From Vicia villosa (Eukaryota; Streptophyta; Magnoliopsida; Fabales; Fabaceae): DNA of 64,000 nucleotides. Where the stretch lies: contig NC_081184.1 of assembly GCF_029867415.1 (NCBI RefSeq), forward strand, positions 105,509,692-105,573,691. Direction: 5' to 3'. The notes beneath the pieces were generated by a model. The model saw nothing but the letters and a program-made list of their open reading frames with translations, was not told where the DNA came from and made no database searches. A program made the position numbers and the translations under genes. Shown piece by piece: positions 21,691-30,930 of the stretch (its first letter is position 1; each line of letters starts with the position of its first letter).

Positions 21691-22600
21691 CCGACTTGTA
21701 AAGTGAGAGAGCCACAAGTTAGAAGAAACTTATGGCGACCTCTTCCCTGGAACATGAAACTCGATGAATCTAAGATATTATTATAGTTAGTTTATATTTT
21801 CTTGTCAATAAGGCGAGTTATGACCTCCACGAAATGGGGACATCCATTTGGGACTCCTCTATATTGACTTCCAAATTACTCTTGGAAATGGTGTCAATTG
21901 CAGCTTGCTCTTTCAAAGTATTAAATTCGTCACTTCCTCCTCTAGATTTAAGAAGGTGTCATATTCTTTCTAACAACTCTATAGAACATTGAGCCTCAGA
22001 GTATTTTTTTCTCCACAAGTAACAAGGTGTCTCTTGCTGACTCCAAAAAGGATTCATGAATCCATAACTTGTTTGCAGCTTGTGAAGCTTCAATTTGAGC
22101 CCTTCACTTTCCTACACTGATGGGAACTCTTTAATCATTATAGCTTGCAACAAGAGCACACTCCTCCGCAGGTAGGTCCCAATCATCTGATCAATTTGTC
22201 ACAAACCCATTTTCTGCTTCCTTTGAGTGTCTGTTGGCATGTTAAGGTGGCCATGAATGAAACCTCTGTTGTCAAATCTTATGTCCCACAACAAAAGGCA
22301 CCACATAACCTTCAAGAGGTATCACAAAATGTACATTTAGGGAAATATGAAAGTATCCTCGTTAATAAAGGGCTTTTTCCCTGCATCAATCTTTTGTTTA
22401 TTGGATGGAGAGATCCTTGCTCCGCTGGACGATTATGTGTGATTTTTGACTCACCTTCTGGTTTTCGTTTAGTGTGCCTCTTCAACACCCCATCTGGGCC
22501 ACTCTTTTCGTTGGCACAACCATCCTTGGCCCCTTTAACTTGGCCTTCTTGAGGAATGCTTTCCTTTGCGCTAGTGAAAATGGAGTCATGCTTCATGCAT
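21690..22600 (-). pseudogene. Possible decayed coding remnant of unknown type
   Basis: On the minus strand several short frames in different phases read like protein. A Lys/Arg-rich segment lies at 22596-22312 (KRHTKRKPEGESK). A helical Glu/Leu-rich segment between about 22110 and 21830 contains LKEQAAIDTISKSNLE. Stops and frame changes interrupt them. This would fit a transposon protein remnant, but I recognise no family. Confidence 0.25.
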
Positions 22601-22689
22601 CAGGAAAGGTAAACAATTAACCTGAAATTATGATAAATAAATTGAGATATTTTAGACATAAAATATACTTACGTGTTTTGAGGGGTGTG

Positions 22690-22885
22690 GACCGTTATGT
22701 TTCTCTTTAACCATAAAATAAATGGTGGTATTTAACAACACTGCCTTTATAGGCCTCGTACTTAAAAGGATCTGGAATGTTATGCTTCTCCTTAATCATT
22801 TTTCCTTTACAGACCTCGTGCTTGGAGGCTTTAGAATATTATGTTTCTCTATAACAACTTCTACCTCACAAGCCTCGTGTTTGGG
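22690..22885. repeat. Imperfect ~73-bp tandem repeat
   Basis: Three diverged units share GCCTCGT.CTT, AGAATRTTATG and TTTCTCTWTAA phrases. No gene is evident. Confidence 0.5.
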
Positions 22886-22923
22886 TTATGAAGAGTCATA
22901 AATGTTATAGCCTAGGCCCATCT

Positions 22924-23329
22924 TGTTGAGAAAAATAAGTGTGAGTTGAAAGTATTGAGAAACAAATGTGGGGAACTCCCACATTGATTGTAAAAGTGAA
23001 GATTGGGCACTTTATAAACGAGAGAACCCACACACTTATCACCTTAATATTTTTGGTGAATATGTGGTGTGTCTCTCACAAGGTGTGTTGCTCACAAAGA
23101 AAGACCCCAATGTAAAAAGCTTCTCTTATGTTGACCCCCCAAGTTGATGATCCAACATTGATATCATGAATCATTGGTTCGAGTGAAGAACCGACTCACT
23201 TGTAGAAAAAGTCTTTCCCACATGGTGGTGGGTTGGAGATATGTCCCATTGAAAAAGTGTCAACAGTGGTACTTGCTCATAAAAAAACCTTAATATAAAA
23301 ATGTTCCCTCAGTTAACCACTAAATTGAT
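22924..23329 (+). mobile_element. Short copia/TRIM-like LTR with PBS and a damaged second LTR end
   Basis: A 234-bp LTR-like segment from TGTTGAGAAA (22924) to GATCCAACA (23157) is followed at once by an initiator-Met-type PBS, TTGATATCATGA. A second, diverged copy of its 3' end (ATGTTCCCTCAG...GATGATCCAACA) lies near 23262-23329. The internal part is only about 100 bp, as expected for a TRIM or a heavily deleted copia element. The 22924 segment carries TTTATAAACGAG as a possible TATA region near 23012. Confidence 0.6.
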
Positions 23330-24202
23330 GATCCAACACATCTAACAATATCTAATTTAGCACAATCACTTACAACAATAAGATGAATACGCAAGTGTAG
23401 CATGTGGGTGAACTTGCCATGTCCTATGATAACCTCGGCTATGAATCATCCACCACGCGGTCCTATGAAGCAAGTTCTCATTGGATAACCGGGAAAATAA
23501 CTTCAAAACTCGGCATTTTTTACTAGGACATGAAGATATAAAAGTCTAGTGTAGTAACAGCATGTACAATATATATTTTTAAAAATGGTTAATAGCAAAT
23601 ATAATGACTTCATTTTATATGTTGATATTCTAAATAAATTTATATTAATATATGTAGTTTTATTTTTGTAATTTCTAAAGATAAATTAGTATTAATAAGA
23701 GTGTATTTCAAAAAAAATGAGCATAGTAGAACGAGTCTATTGAAATGGATTACTCACATGCTACACATCAGTTTGGATATTTTCAACATGCTCAAACGTA
23801 TTAATCTTTTGCTGGTAAGAATGTTCCAGAAATTATCTTCTGTGCCAATTAAGCATAGATTCCTAGTTGAAATTTGCCACTGAGAAAGATTAGATTCGTG
23901 AAAGATTTATTAAAAAGCAGAGTATACTTTTTGGGGTAAAAAATAATTGAAAGCTTTGAACTGAATCAATAATTGAAAAGAATCAGTTGCGACTCTTTAG
24001 GGTAAAAAATAGGAATGAAATTGACAAGCACTTGCAAATGGATTCTTCGACCATAACATTGTAACTTTTTCTAGATAATGAACAACTCGAAATATGTTCT
24101 AGTAATAACTAATAAATAATAATTACATACTTTGGTCTGTAAAAGAAATCAGAATTTTATTTATACTGAAATTTTAAGTAAATATCAGCTGAGTTTAACA
24201 TA
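23330..24202. other. No gene recognised
   Basis: AT-rich sequence. A 60-codon frame at 23701-23883 has no recognisable motif and no promoter context. The second copy of the direct duplicate lies at 23971-24122. Confidence 0.4.
23971..24122 (+). repeat. Direct duplicate, copy 2
   Basis: Diverged second copy of 20251-20398, same orientation. Confidence 0.8.
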
Positions 24203-24204
24203 TA

Positions 24205-24351
24205 TTCCCTCTGGCCATAATTATAAGCAAATATTCTCTTTTTAGGTTCATTGAATAATGAATGTATTTGATCCTTTATGTAGACCAGATACATTCATTA
24301 CTCAATGAACCTAAAAAGAGAATATTTGCTTATAATTCAGGCCGGAGGGAG
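24205..24351. mobile_element. Stowaway-like MITE
   Basis: 147 bp whose two halves are near-perfect inverted repeats (~60 bp arms containing AAGCAAATATTCTCTTTTTA). The ends are TTCCCTCTGG and CCGGAGGGAG, and TA flanks both sides (24203-24204, 24352-24353), as for Stowaway/Tc1-mariner MITEs. No coding capacity. Confidence 0.9.
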
Positions 24352-24520
24352 TATTCTCGATCTTTAGTTAATTTATTTAAAATGAAAAGTAACACCGTTA
24401 TGATATCGGGAGTCGTTCCAGTCACGTAGCATCTCTCACTTTGAATTTATTCCTCGTGCATTACTAATTGGTTTTTTCTTTCAAAACCTTGAAAGAAAAA
24501 AGGAAGGAAAAAGAATCGGA

Positions 24521-26458
24521 ATGGAGAACGTTTCGGAGTGGCATAGGGTAGGAAAGAGTAGATTTAAAAACATCTTTCCTCGTTGGGATGTTTTTCCGGT
24601 CGGAAGTAGAGCTTATGAGGATAATGGGAACTCGATCACTTCTATTTTCTTTTCGGAAATCCCGGATAGAATCTCTTCCAAGGAGTTATTCGAGTTGTTC
24701 GGATGTGTGGGAGATGTAGTGGAAGTTGTCATATCTCCAAGAAAGAACAAGTTTGGCAAACGTTTTGGGTTTGCCCGATTTGGGGAGGTAGAAGATGGAA
24801 GACTTCTTGCTGTTAAGCTGGATAACATAATGGTGGACGGTAAGAAGATACATGCTAACTTGCCACGTTACTCGAGAAGAGAGATTATAAAGAAAGAGCC
24901 ACCAGGTGCAAGGTCAAATGGAGGAGGGAAGGAGCAAAGGAGAACGTTTCGCAGGGATCTTAACTCACTAGCACCGGGATACGGGAAGCGGATGGAGGGT
25001 TCTGAAGGAAACTCTTCTTTTGCTGATATTGTTAGGGGAGAGAAGAAAGAGAAAAAGGTGTGTCTTTTGAATTTCATGTCAGATCAGGAGAACATAGCTA
25101 GATTCAAGAAAGCTTTTGTTGGTAAGATGGTAAATCCAGGGATGTCTTACAATATTCAGACTAGTTTTGAAGTGGAGGGTTACTTCTCCATTAAGGTAAC
25201 CCCTCTGGGTGCAAATCTTTGTTTACTTGAAGATCTAGAGGAGGGAGCAACGTTGGACCTTATTAAGGAAGGGAGGAGTTGGTGGTCTCAATGGTTTTCT
25301 GAGATTAGAGGGTGGAAGGAAGAGGATGTTGATACAGAGAGAGCTACATGGTTAAGGATTTATGGGATTCCTTGTCATGCTTGGAACTTTGATTTTTTCG
25401 AGTTACTTGCAAATATGGTTGGAAAATACATGTGTTGTGATGACAACACATCTAAAGGAGAACACATGGACATTGCAAGGATTCTGGTTAGAACGAATTG
25501 TGCTACTGTTTTAAATGAATCTTTTAGTGTTAGAATTAATGGAACAGTCTTTAGAATTAAAATGTCCGAAGATACCCACGGGCCTTTGCGTATTGATCTT
25601 AGACAACCACCAAGGCAGACTGTTTCATTAGATTCTTCTTCGGACTCTGAGTATAGATGGAGCAATTTGGATGCTGGCAATCTTGAAGAAGGCGAGTGTT
25701 TTGTTTCTCCGGTTCTTTCAGAAAGGCACAAGGAGGAGGAAGCGGTTTTCGAGGTTAGCGGCGAAGTCTTATCGCAGCCGAAAGATTGTGTGTTGGAAGT
25801 TGTTCCGGGGAGACGTGTGTCAGACGAGAAGGGTAATAGGTGTCTCTCTTTCGATGGAGCAGTTAGGGTGGCTAAGAATGAGCTTTTAAAGGCAGATATT
25901 CCTAACGAGATAGTTGGAGAAGAATCATCGATTGACACTTTTTTCAAAAAGGTGGTAAAGGAGGTGGTTGTCCCAGAGTCAAAGGGTAACGTTAAAAAGG
26001 CTTTGAAAGTGAAGGCTTTAACTGGGCCTAGGGCAAGTAAGGCTATAAGGCCCAAGAAGCGGTCTCTTCTTATTTTGGAGGAAGCGAATTCTGGTAGGAA
26101 GATTGGGCCGAAGATAAACAATTCTTCAGGGAAGCCCAATGTTACCCAAAGATTTTCTCAACTCTCAGAATCTTTTTGTTCAGCTTCATCTAGTACGAGG
26201 AAGGAGGAAAGTTTCTTTTCTGGGGGAACCATTTTGTGTGGAGATCAGATCTCAGACTCGGATGTGGCCAAAGGAAACTCAAGATTTTGGAACCAGATCG
26301 AATCGAACGTGGGAGAAAAATTGTTGAACATTATTTCCAATTTCGGTGCAGAACTAGTTGGAGGAGAGAAGAATTTAAGGAAAAAGATTCTAGAACTTGA
26401 AGATGTTGATTCTAAAAAGAGGAAGGGAAAGACGGAGAAATTTATTCAGGGATCATGA
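24521..26458 (+). CDS. ORF1: LINE ORF1 protein with RNA-recognition motif
   Basis: 645 residues, uninterrupted. Residues ~38-115 form an RRM, with RNP2-like SIFFSEI at 41-47 and RNP1-like KRFGFARF at 80-87. Residues ~165-350 resemble the DUF4283-type region common in plant LINE ORF1 proteins (motifs RSWWSQWFSEIRGW, ATWLRIYGIPCHAWN). The C-terminal ~280 residues are charged and low in recognisable structure, and no CCHC knuckle is seen. By family knowledge it binds element RNA in a ribonucleoprotein particle. The TGA overlaps the ORF2 ATG as ATGA (26455-26458), suggesting reinitiation. The ATG follows a leader only 39 bp from the target duplication. It should not be mistaken for a host splicing factor. 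Confidence 0.92.
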   Translation: MENVSEWHRVGKSRFKNIFPRWDVFPVGSRAYEDNGNSITSIFFSEIPDRISSKELFELFGCVGDVVEVVISPRKNKFGKRFGFARFGEVEDGRLLAVKLDNIMVDGKKIHANLPRYSRREIIKKEPPGARSNGGGKEQRRTFRRDLNSLAPGYGKRMEGSEGNSSFADIVRGEKKEKKVCLLNFMSDQENIARFKKAFVGKMVNPGMSYNIQTSFEVEGYFSIKVTPLGANLCLLEDLEEGATLDLIKEGRSWWSQWFSEIRGWKEEDVDTERATWLRIYGIPCHAWNFDFFELLANMVGKYMCCDDNTSKGEHMDIARILVRTNCATVLNESFSVRINGTVFRIKMSEDTHGPLRIDLRQPPRQTVSLDSSSDSEYRWSNLDAGNLEEGECFVSPVLSERHKEEEAVFEVSGEVLSQPKDCVLEVVPGRRVSDEKGNRCLSFDGAVRVAKNELLKADIPNEIVGEESSIDTFFKKVVKEVVVPESKGNVKKALKVKALTGPRASKAIRPKKRSLLILEEANSGRKIGPKINNSSGKPNVTQRFSQLSESFCSASSSTRKEESFFSGGTILCGDQISDSDVAKGNSRFWNQIESNVGEKLLNIISNFGAELVGGEKNLRKKILELEDVDSKKRKGKTEKFIQGS

Positions 26459-27691
26459 TTATAGGATCCTTTAATATTAGGGGTGGAGGCAATTTGATAA
26501 AGAGAAAGAGGATTGCTCAAATTGTGAAGAACGGGAAGGCAGATTTTTTCTTGATTCAAGAATCAAAACTGGAATCTGTTGAGGAGGGTATTGTCAAAAG
26601 TTTGTGGCCTAATGAGAAGGTGGGGTGGTCTTTTTCGGGTTCCTCTGGAGCTGCTGGAGGTCTGATCATCATGTGGAAGGAAGGTGAGTGCGAGGTGCTG
26701 TTTTCTTTTAGAGGGGAGGGTTTCCTAGGGATCAAAGCTATTCACAAGGGATTTCCTTTTTTCATTGTGAATGTTTATTCTCCCTGTTCTCTTCAATCCA
26801 AAAGGAAATTGTGGAAGGATCTGTTACAATGTAAATCTGATTTTTCTGATGGGGAGTGGTGCATAGCTGGGGATTTTAATGTTGTGGTGAGTAAGAGGGA
26901 GAGATGTGGGACAGGTTCTAGAAGTAGGATGTCGGAGATGAAGGATTTCGCTGAGTTCATTCGTAGTTCCAATCTTATCGACGTGCAATGCAAAGGGAAG
27001 AGGTTCAGTTGGTTCGGTGGAGATGGGCGTTCCATGAGTAGATTAGATAGGTTCCTTGTCTCTGATTCCTTGATCTGGAGTGGGGAATTACGGGTCAGCG
27101 CATCGACAATCGGGACGTCTCTGATCATTTCCCTATCTGGTTAATCTCTGACTTCTCTGATTGGGGTCCAAAACCTTTCAGAGTTAACGATTGCTGGTTC
27201 GAGGACTCTTCTTTTTTGCCGTTTGTGGAAAAGGTGTGGAGGAGCATTAAGGTCGAGGGCAGGAGCGATTATATTTTGAAAGAAAAGTTGAGAATCTTGA
27301 AATCAAGTCTTCGGATGTGGAATGAGGAGCAGTTTGGTAAATTTGATCTGGGGATCAGGGAGGATATTCAGAAGATTAACTTAGCTGACACTCTGCTCAT
27401 ATCTTGTCAAGAGGACATGGTTAAGGAGGTGGTGGTTGAGAGAAGCGTAGCGACGAGTGAGTTATGGAAGAAGATGTATGTCAAAGAGAATCTGCTGAGG
27501 CAAAAAAGCAGGCTGAAGTGGGACAATTTTGGTGACTCAAACAGCAAGTACTTCCATAGTTGTTTGAAGGAGAGGTCACTAAGAAATAATCTTAGTTCTA
27601 TATTAGTGGAGAATCGTCTGCTGGTTTCTGTCGAGGACGTGAAGGAGGAAGCTAGAAGATTTTTTTCTCAGCTCTATTCAGAAACTGATGT
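26455..27691 (+). pseudogene. ORF2: LINE ORF2, 5' part: endonuclease domain, frameshifted
   Basis: AP-endonuclease-like nicking domain. Residue positions count from the ATG at 26455: SFNIRG (5-10), IQESKLE (34-40), VNVYSP (105-110), AGDFNVV (138-144) and SRLDRF (195-200). A change of frame between about 27070 and 27085, best explained by loss of one base, moves the reading to the frame carrying the SDH motif and the linker to RT. This downstream frame is then open through 27136-27691 and has a Trp/Lys-rich segment (RMWNEEQFGKFD) usual between endonuclease and RT. The reading then meets the copia LTR at 27692. The intact gene would make the element's endonuclease/reverse transcriptase; this copy cannot. 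Confidence 0.9.
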
Positions 27692-28897
27692 TGAAGGATA
27701 GAAAAACACTTAGAAAGGGGGGGTTTGAATAAGTGTAGCTTTAAAAACTTGACCGATAAAAATAAATTGCACAGTTATTTTTATCCTGGTTCGTTGTTAA
27801 CTAAACTACTCCAGTCCACCCCCGCAGAGATGATTTACCTCAACTGAGGATTTAATCCACTAATCGCACGGATTACAATGGTTCTCCACTTAGTCAGCAA
27901 CTAAGTCTTCCAGAGTCTTCTGATCACACACTGATCACTCCAGGAACAACTGCTTAGATACCCTCTAATACTTTCTAGAGTATTCTGATCCACACGATCA
28001 CTCTAGTTACAACCTGCTTAGATAACCTCTAAGACTTCCTAGAGTATTCTGATCCACACGATCACTCTAGTTCCTTACAACTTAATGTAATCTATTCTAA
28101 GAGTATTACAATTGCTTCTTAAAAGCTATAATCACAAACTGTGATATTTCTCTTAACGTTTAAGCTTAATCTCACTAATATATTACAACAGCAATGTAGT
28201 GAGCTTTGATGAAGATGAAGATTCTGAGCTTTGAATAGAACAGAGTTTCAGCAAGTTAATATGAGTTGTTTTGTTCAGAATCGTTAACCTTGCTTCTCAT
28301 CAGAACTTCATATATATAGGCGTTGGAGAAGATGACCGTTGAGTGCATTTAATGCTTTGCGTGTTCCGTACAGCATCGCATTTAATGTTATACGCTTTTG
28401 TCAACTACCTCGAGCCTTGTTCACGCTGTGTCTACTGACGTTGCCTTTAATAGCTTCTAACGTTCCTTTTGTCAGTCAGCGTAGCCTGCCACATGTACTT
28501 CCTTCTGATCTGATGTTTGTGAATACAACGTTTGAATATCATCAGAGTCAAACAGCTTGGTGCAAAGCATCTTCTGATCTTCTGACCTTGAAGTGCTTCT
28601 GAGCGTGATACCATCAGAACTTCAGTGCTTCTGATCTCATGTTCTTCTGATGCTTCCATAGACCCATGTTCTGATTCTGCTTCGACCATCTTCTGATGTC
28701 TTGCCAGACCATGTTCTGATGTTACATGCTGAACCCTTTGAGACAAAGCTTCTGAGCGCTGAATTATGCATACTCTTTATATATTTCCTGAAAAGGAAAT
28801 TGCATTGGATTAGAGTACCATATTATCTTAAGCAAAATTCATATTATTGTTATCATCAAAACTAAGATAATTGATCAGAACAAATCTTGTTCTAACA
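27692..28897 (-). mobile_element. 3' LTR of the copia element
   Basis: TGAAGGATAG at 27692 to TGTTCTAACA at 28897 on the plus strand. About 10 copies of a TTCTGATC/TTCTGATG word occur along it. The short open frames inside (for example 28339-28602) recur in the other LTR and are not genes. Confidence 0.95.
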
Positions 28898-28912
28898 ATC
28901 TCCCCCTTTTTG
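28898..28912 (-). other. Polypurine tract of the copia element
   Basis: The minus strand reads CAAAAAGGGGGAGAT immediately before the 3' LTR. This is the priming site for plus-strand DNA synthesis and is typical of SIRE-like elements. Confidence 0.85.
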
Positions 28913-29010
28913 ATGATGACAAAAACATATATAAATGATATGAATTTGCGATCAGAAAGAGCAGACGGCAAAAGACAAATTACACAGCTATAGCATAAGC
29001 ATGTGAATAT

Positions 29011-29068
29011 GTCTCCCCCTGAGATTAACAATCTCCCCCTGAGATAAATAATCTCCCCCTGAAATAAA
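29011..29068 (-). repeat. Three tandem PPT-like units
   Basis: Three ~20-bp units with the minus-strand core CAGGGGGAGA lie 115-170 bp inside the 3' LTR. A further PPT-like GACAAAAAGGGGGAGAAGA lies near 29925-29945. Confidence 0.7.
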
Positions 29069-29139
29069 TACTCGAAGAACTTTAATAAAAGACTTCCCTG
29101 ATTATTTCGGTAGAGACGATCACATAAGCTTCTGTCTTC

Positions 29140-29405
29140 AGAGAATTCATAGCTTCTGACTTCTGCTTCCATTGGACAGCTTCAGAACTTGAATTTCTTT
29201 AGATCCCTAGAACACTCATAGCTTCTGATTCCTGCTTCCATTTAGGACAGCTTCAGAACTTGAATTTCTTTGATCTTCAGAACATTCACAGCTTCTGATT
29301 TCTGCTTCCATTTAGGACAGCTTCAGAACTTGAGTTTTCTGGATCTTTAGAACATTCACAGCTTCTGATTTCTGCTTCCCTCGGATAGCTTCAGAGCTTT
29401 GAATT
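29140..29405. repeat. ~67-bp tandem repeat in the copia 3' region
   Basis: About 3.5 copies of a unit containing ACAGCTTCAGAACTTGAATT and CACAGCTTCTGATTTCTGCT, between pol and the 3' LTR. The surrounding 28913-30172 holds no supported gene. Confidence 0.8.
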
Positions 29406-30172
29406 TCTACCAACATCACTTCATGCTAGATTTGTATCAGAACATTGTTGAATGTACCAGAGCATCATCAGAGCATCTCTACATCCTGAAATGTTACAGA
29501 ACAAAAACTAAACGACAAAAGTCAGCATGAACGAGTCAGAACATAAAATGTATATTAGAACACATGATATGTATCAGAGCCATATAGGCTAAAATAATGT
29601 ATCAGAGCAAATAGAATTTTGTCAGAGCAAATAGACAAATTTTGGATCAAATTCTATTATCAGAAATTCTGATCATTCTTCTTTCTTGCTTCTGATTTCT
29701 GAAGCTTGACAGCACTCAGCTTGCTTCAGTTTCCATAAGCTTATTCTTTTTACAGAATAACGCTTCTTATGGTTTTGCTTCTTGTGTTTGCTTTGAAGAT
29801 TTTCTTCACTTCTTTATACCTGCAAAACACTTAAACCATATAGAACTTGCAGTTCTTGTTAGTAAATGTGTGGGAGCTTTATCCAGCAACTGATAGATTA
29901 ATCAAATCATTTATCATTTATCTTCTCCCCCTTTTTGTCATAACATCAAAAAGAATATTTCAAAAGATTCAGATGTATAAAACGACAAATAAAATCACTG
30001 GAATGTAAAAACAAAGAAACTTTTCATTGATAATCAAAAGATATTACAAAAGGTTCTTATGTTTAATAAGATGAGAAACATTCCTAGCAAATACATAAAA
30101 AATCATCCCAAGAGGAAATGACTACAAAAATTAAAAACAAAACCCTAGCAAGACACATTCTGTGTCAACCCA

Positions 30173-30397
30173 TCAAGAGAAGGAGAGGGACAGTTCACAG
30201 ACAGAGAACTGCTGTTGCAAACGGGGCTTTCTCTTAACATAGAAGTTAAGAATATCATTCTTAACCTCTTCCCATAATTCAAGAAAGTCTTCTGTCTTTG
30301 GGTGAACGTTGATAACAACATCAAAGAAGAGGTATGACTTGAGAGGTATTAGGAGAGCCATCCCGAGATATGCATAGATCTGCCGCCTTTGAGTCAT
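30173..30397 (-). CDS. Small ORF downstream of pol, unknown function
   Basis: A 74-codon ATG-initiated frame on the same strand as gag-pol, 534 bp past the pol stop. It begins MTQRRQIYAYLGMALLIPLK and contains FFDVVINVHPKTEDFLELWEEV and a basic KRKPRL stretch. A short hydrophobic segment (residues ~10-30) could be membrane-associated. SIRE elements can carry an env-like frame in this region, but this one is far too short for that and I see no fusion or coiled-coil features. It may be a remnant or a conserved short peptide; evidence for expression is absent. Confidence 0.35.
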   Translation of the reverse strand: MTQRRQIYAYLGMALLIPLKSYLFFDVVINVHPKTEDFLELWEEVKNDILNFYVKRKPRLQQQFSVCELSLSFS

Positions 30398-30930
30398 AGA
30401 TCTTCAACAGGCTTAGAGGATGATTAAGAGATCCAGACAAAGGATTCAAGATGAACGCTAGGTTTGAACTAGGATTTTTTTTTTTTTTAAAGAAAGAAAA
30501 ACTTTGTTTGAGCAAGAGAAAAAAAATAGGAGAGAGAGAGAGAAAAATTGATGAGGAATGCAAAGGAACGGAGGATTTAAATAGACAAAAAAATGAAAAA
30601 GTACAATAAAGAAAATGGTGAAAAACAATTAACGTTACATGACATGAGGAGAGATAATAAAGACAAATGAGGTGACTAGCATAGTTACCTATGGTCGGCG
30701 TCCCTTCAACTGCACGCGCGCTTATCCATGAACAGTAAAGACAGGTTTACCATCCCGAGATAAAACGTTACAGCTGTTTTGCTTTAAAAAAGGTTCTGAA
30801 TCAACTTAGACAATGAAACGTTAGTAATAACCGAATCATAATTTCTAAAAGATTTTAATCAGAACTTCTGATTAAAAAATAATCCACTTTCATTTCAGAA
30901 GATACTCATACATAAGAACTTCTCATCTTC

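Noticed and set aside
22145..22552. 135-codon plus-strand frame as a gene
   Set aside because: No motif or promoter; the minus strand looks more protein-like, and both are probably remnants.
23701..23883. 60-codon frame as a gene fragment
   Set aside because: No recognisable motif, no homologous segment elsewhere in the window and AT-rich context; not enough to support a call.
25375..26139. 254-codon minus-strand frame
   Set aside because: Antisense shadow of LINE ORF1 with no domain features.
24521..26458. Host RNA-binding (RRM) protein gene
   Set aside because: Immediately followed by LINE endonuclease/RT in an ATGA overlap and enclosed in the LINE target duplications.
28339..28602. 87-codon frame (and its twin at 36597-36860)
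   Set aside because: Both are the same position in the two copia LTRs, low complexity in character and opposite to the element's sense strand.
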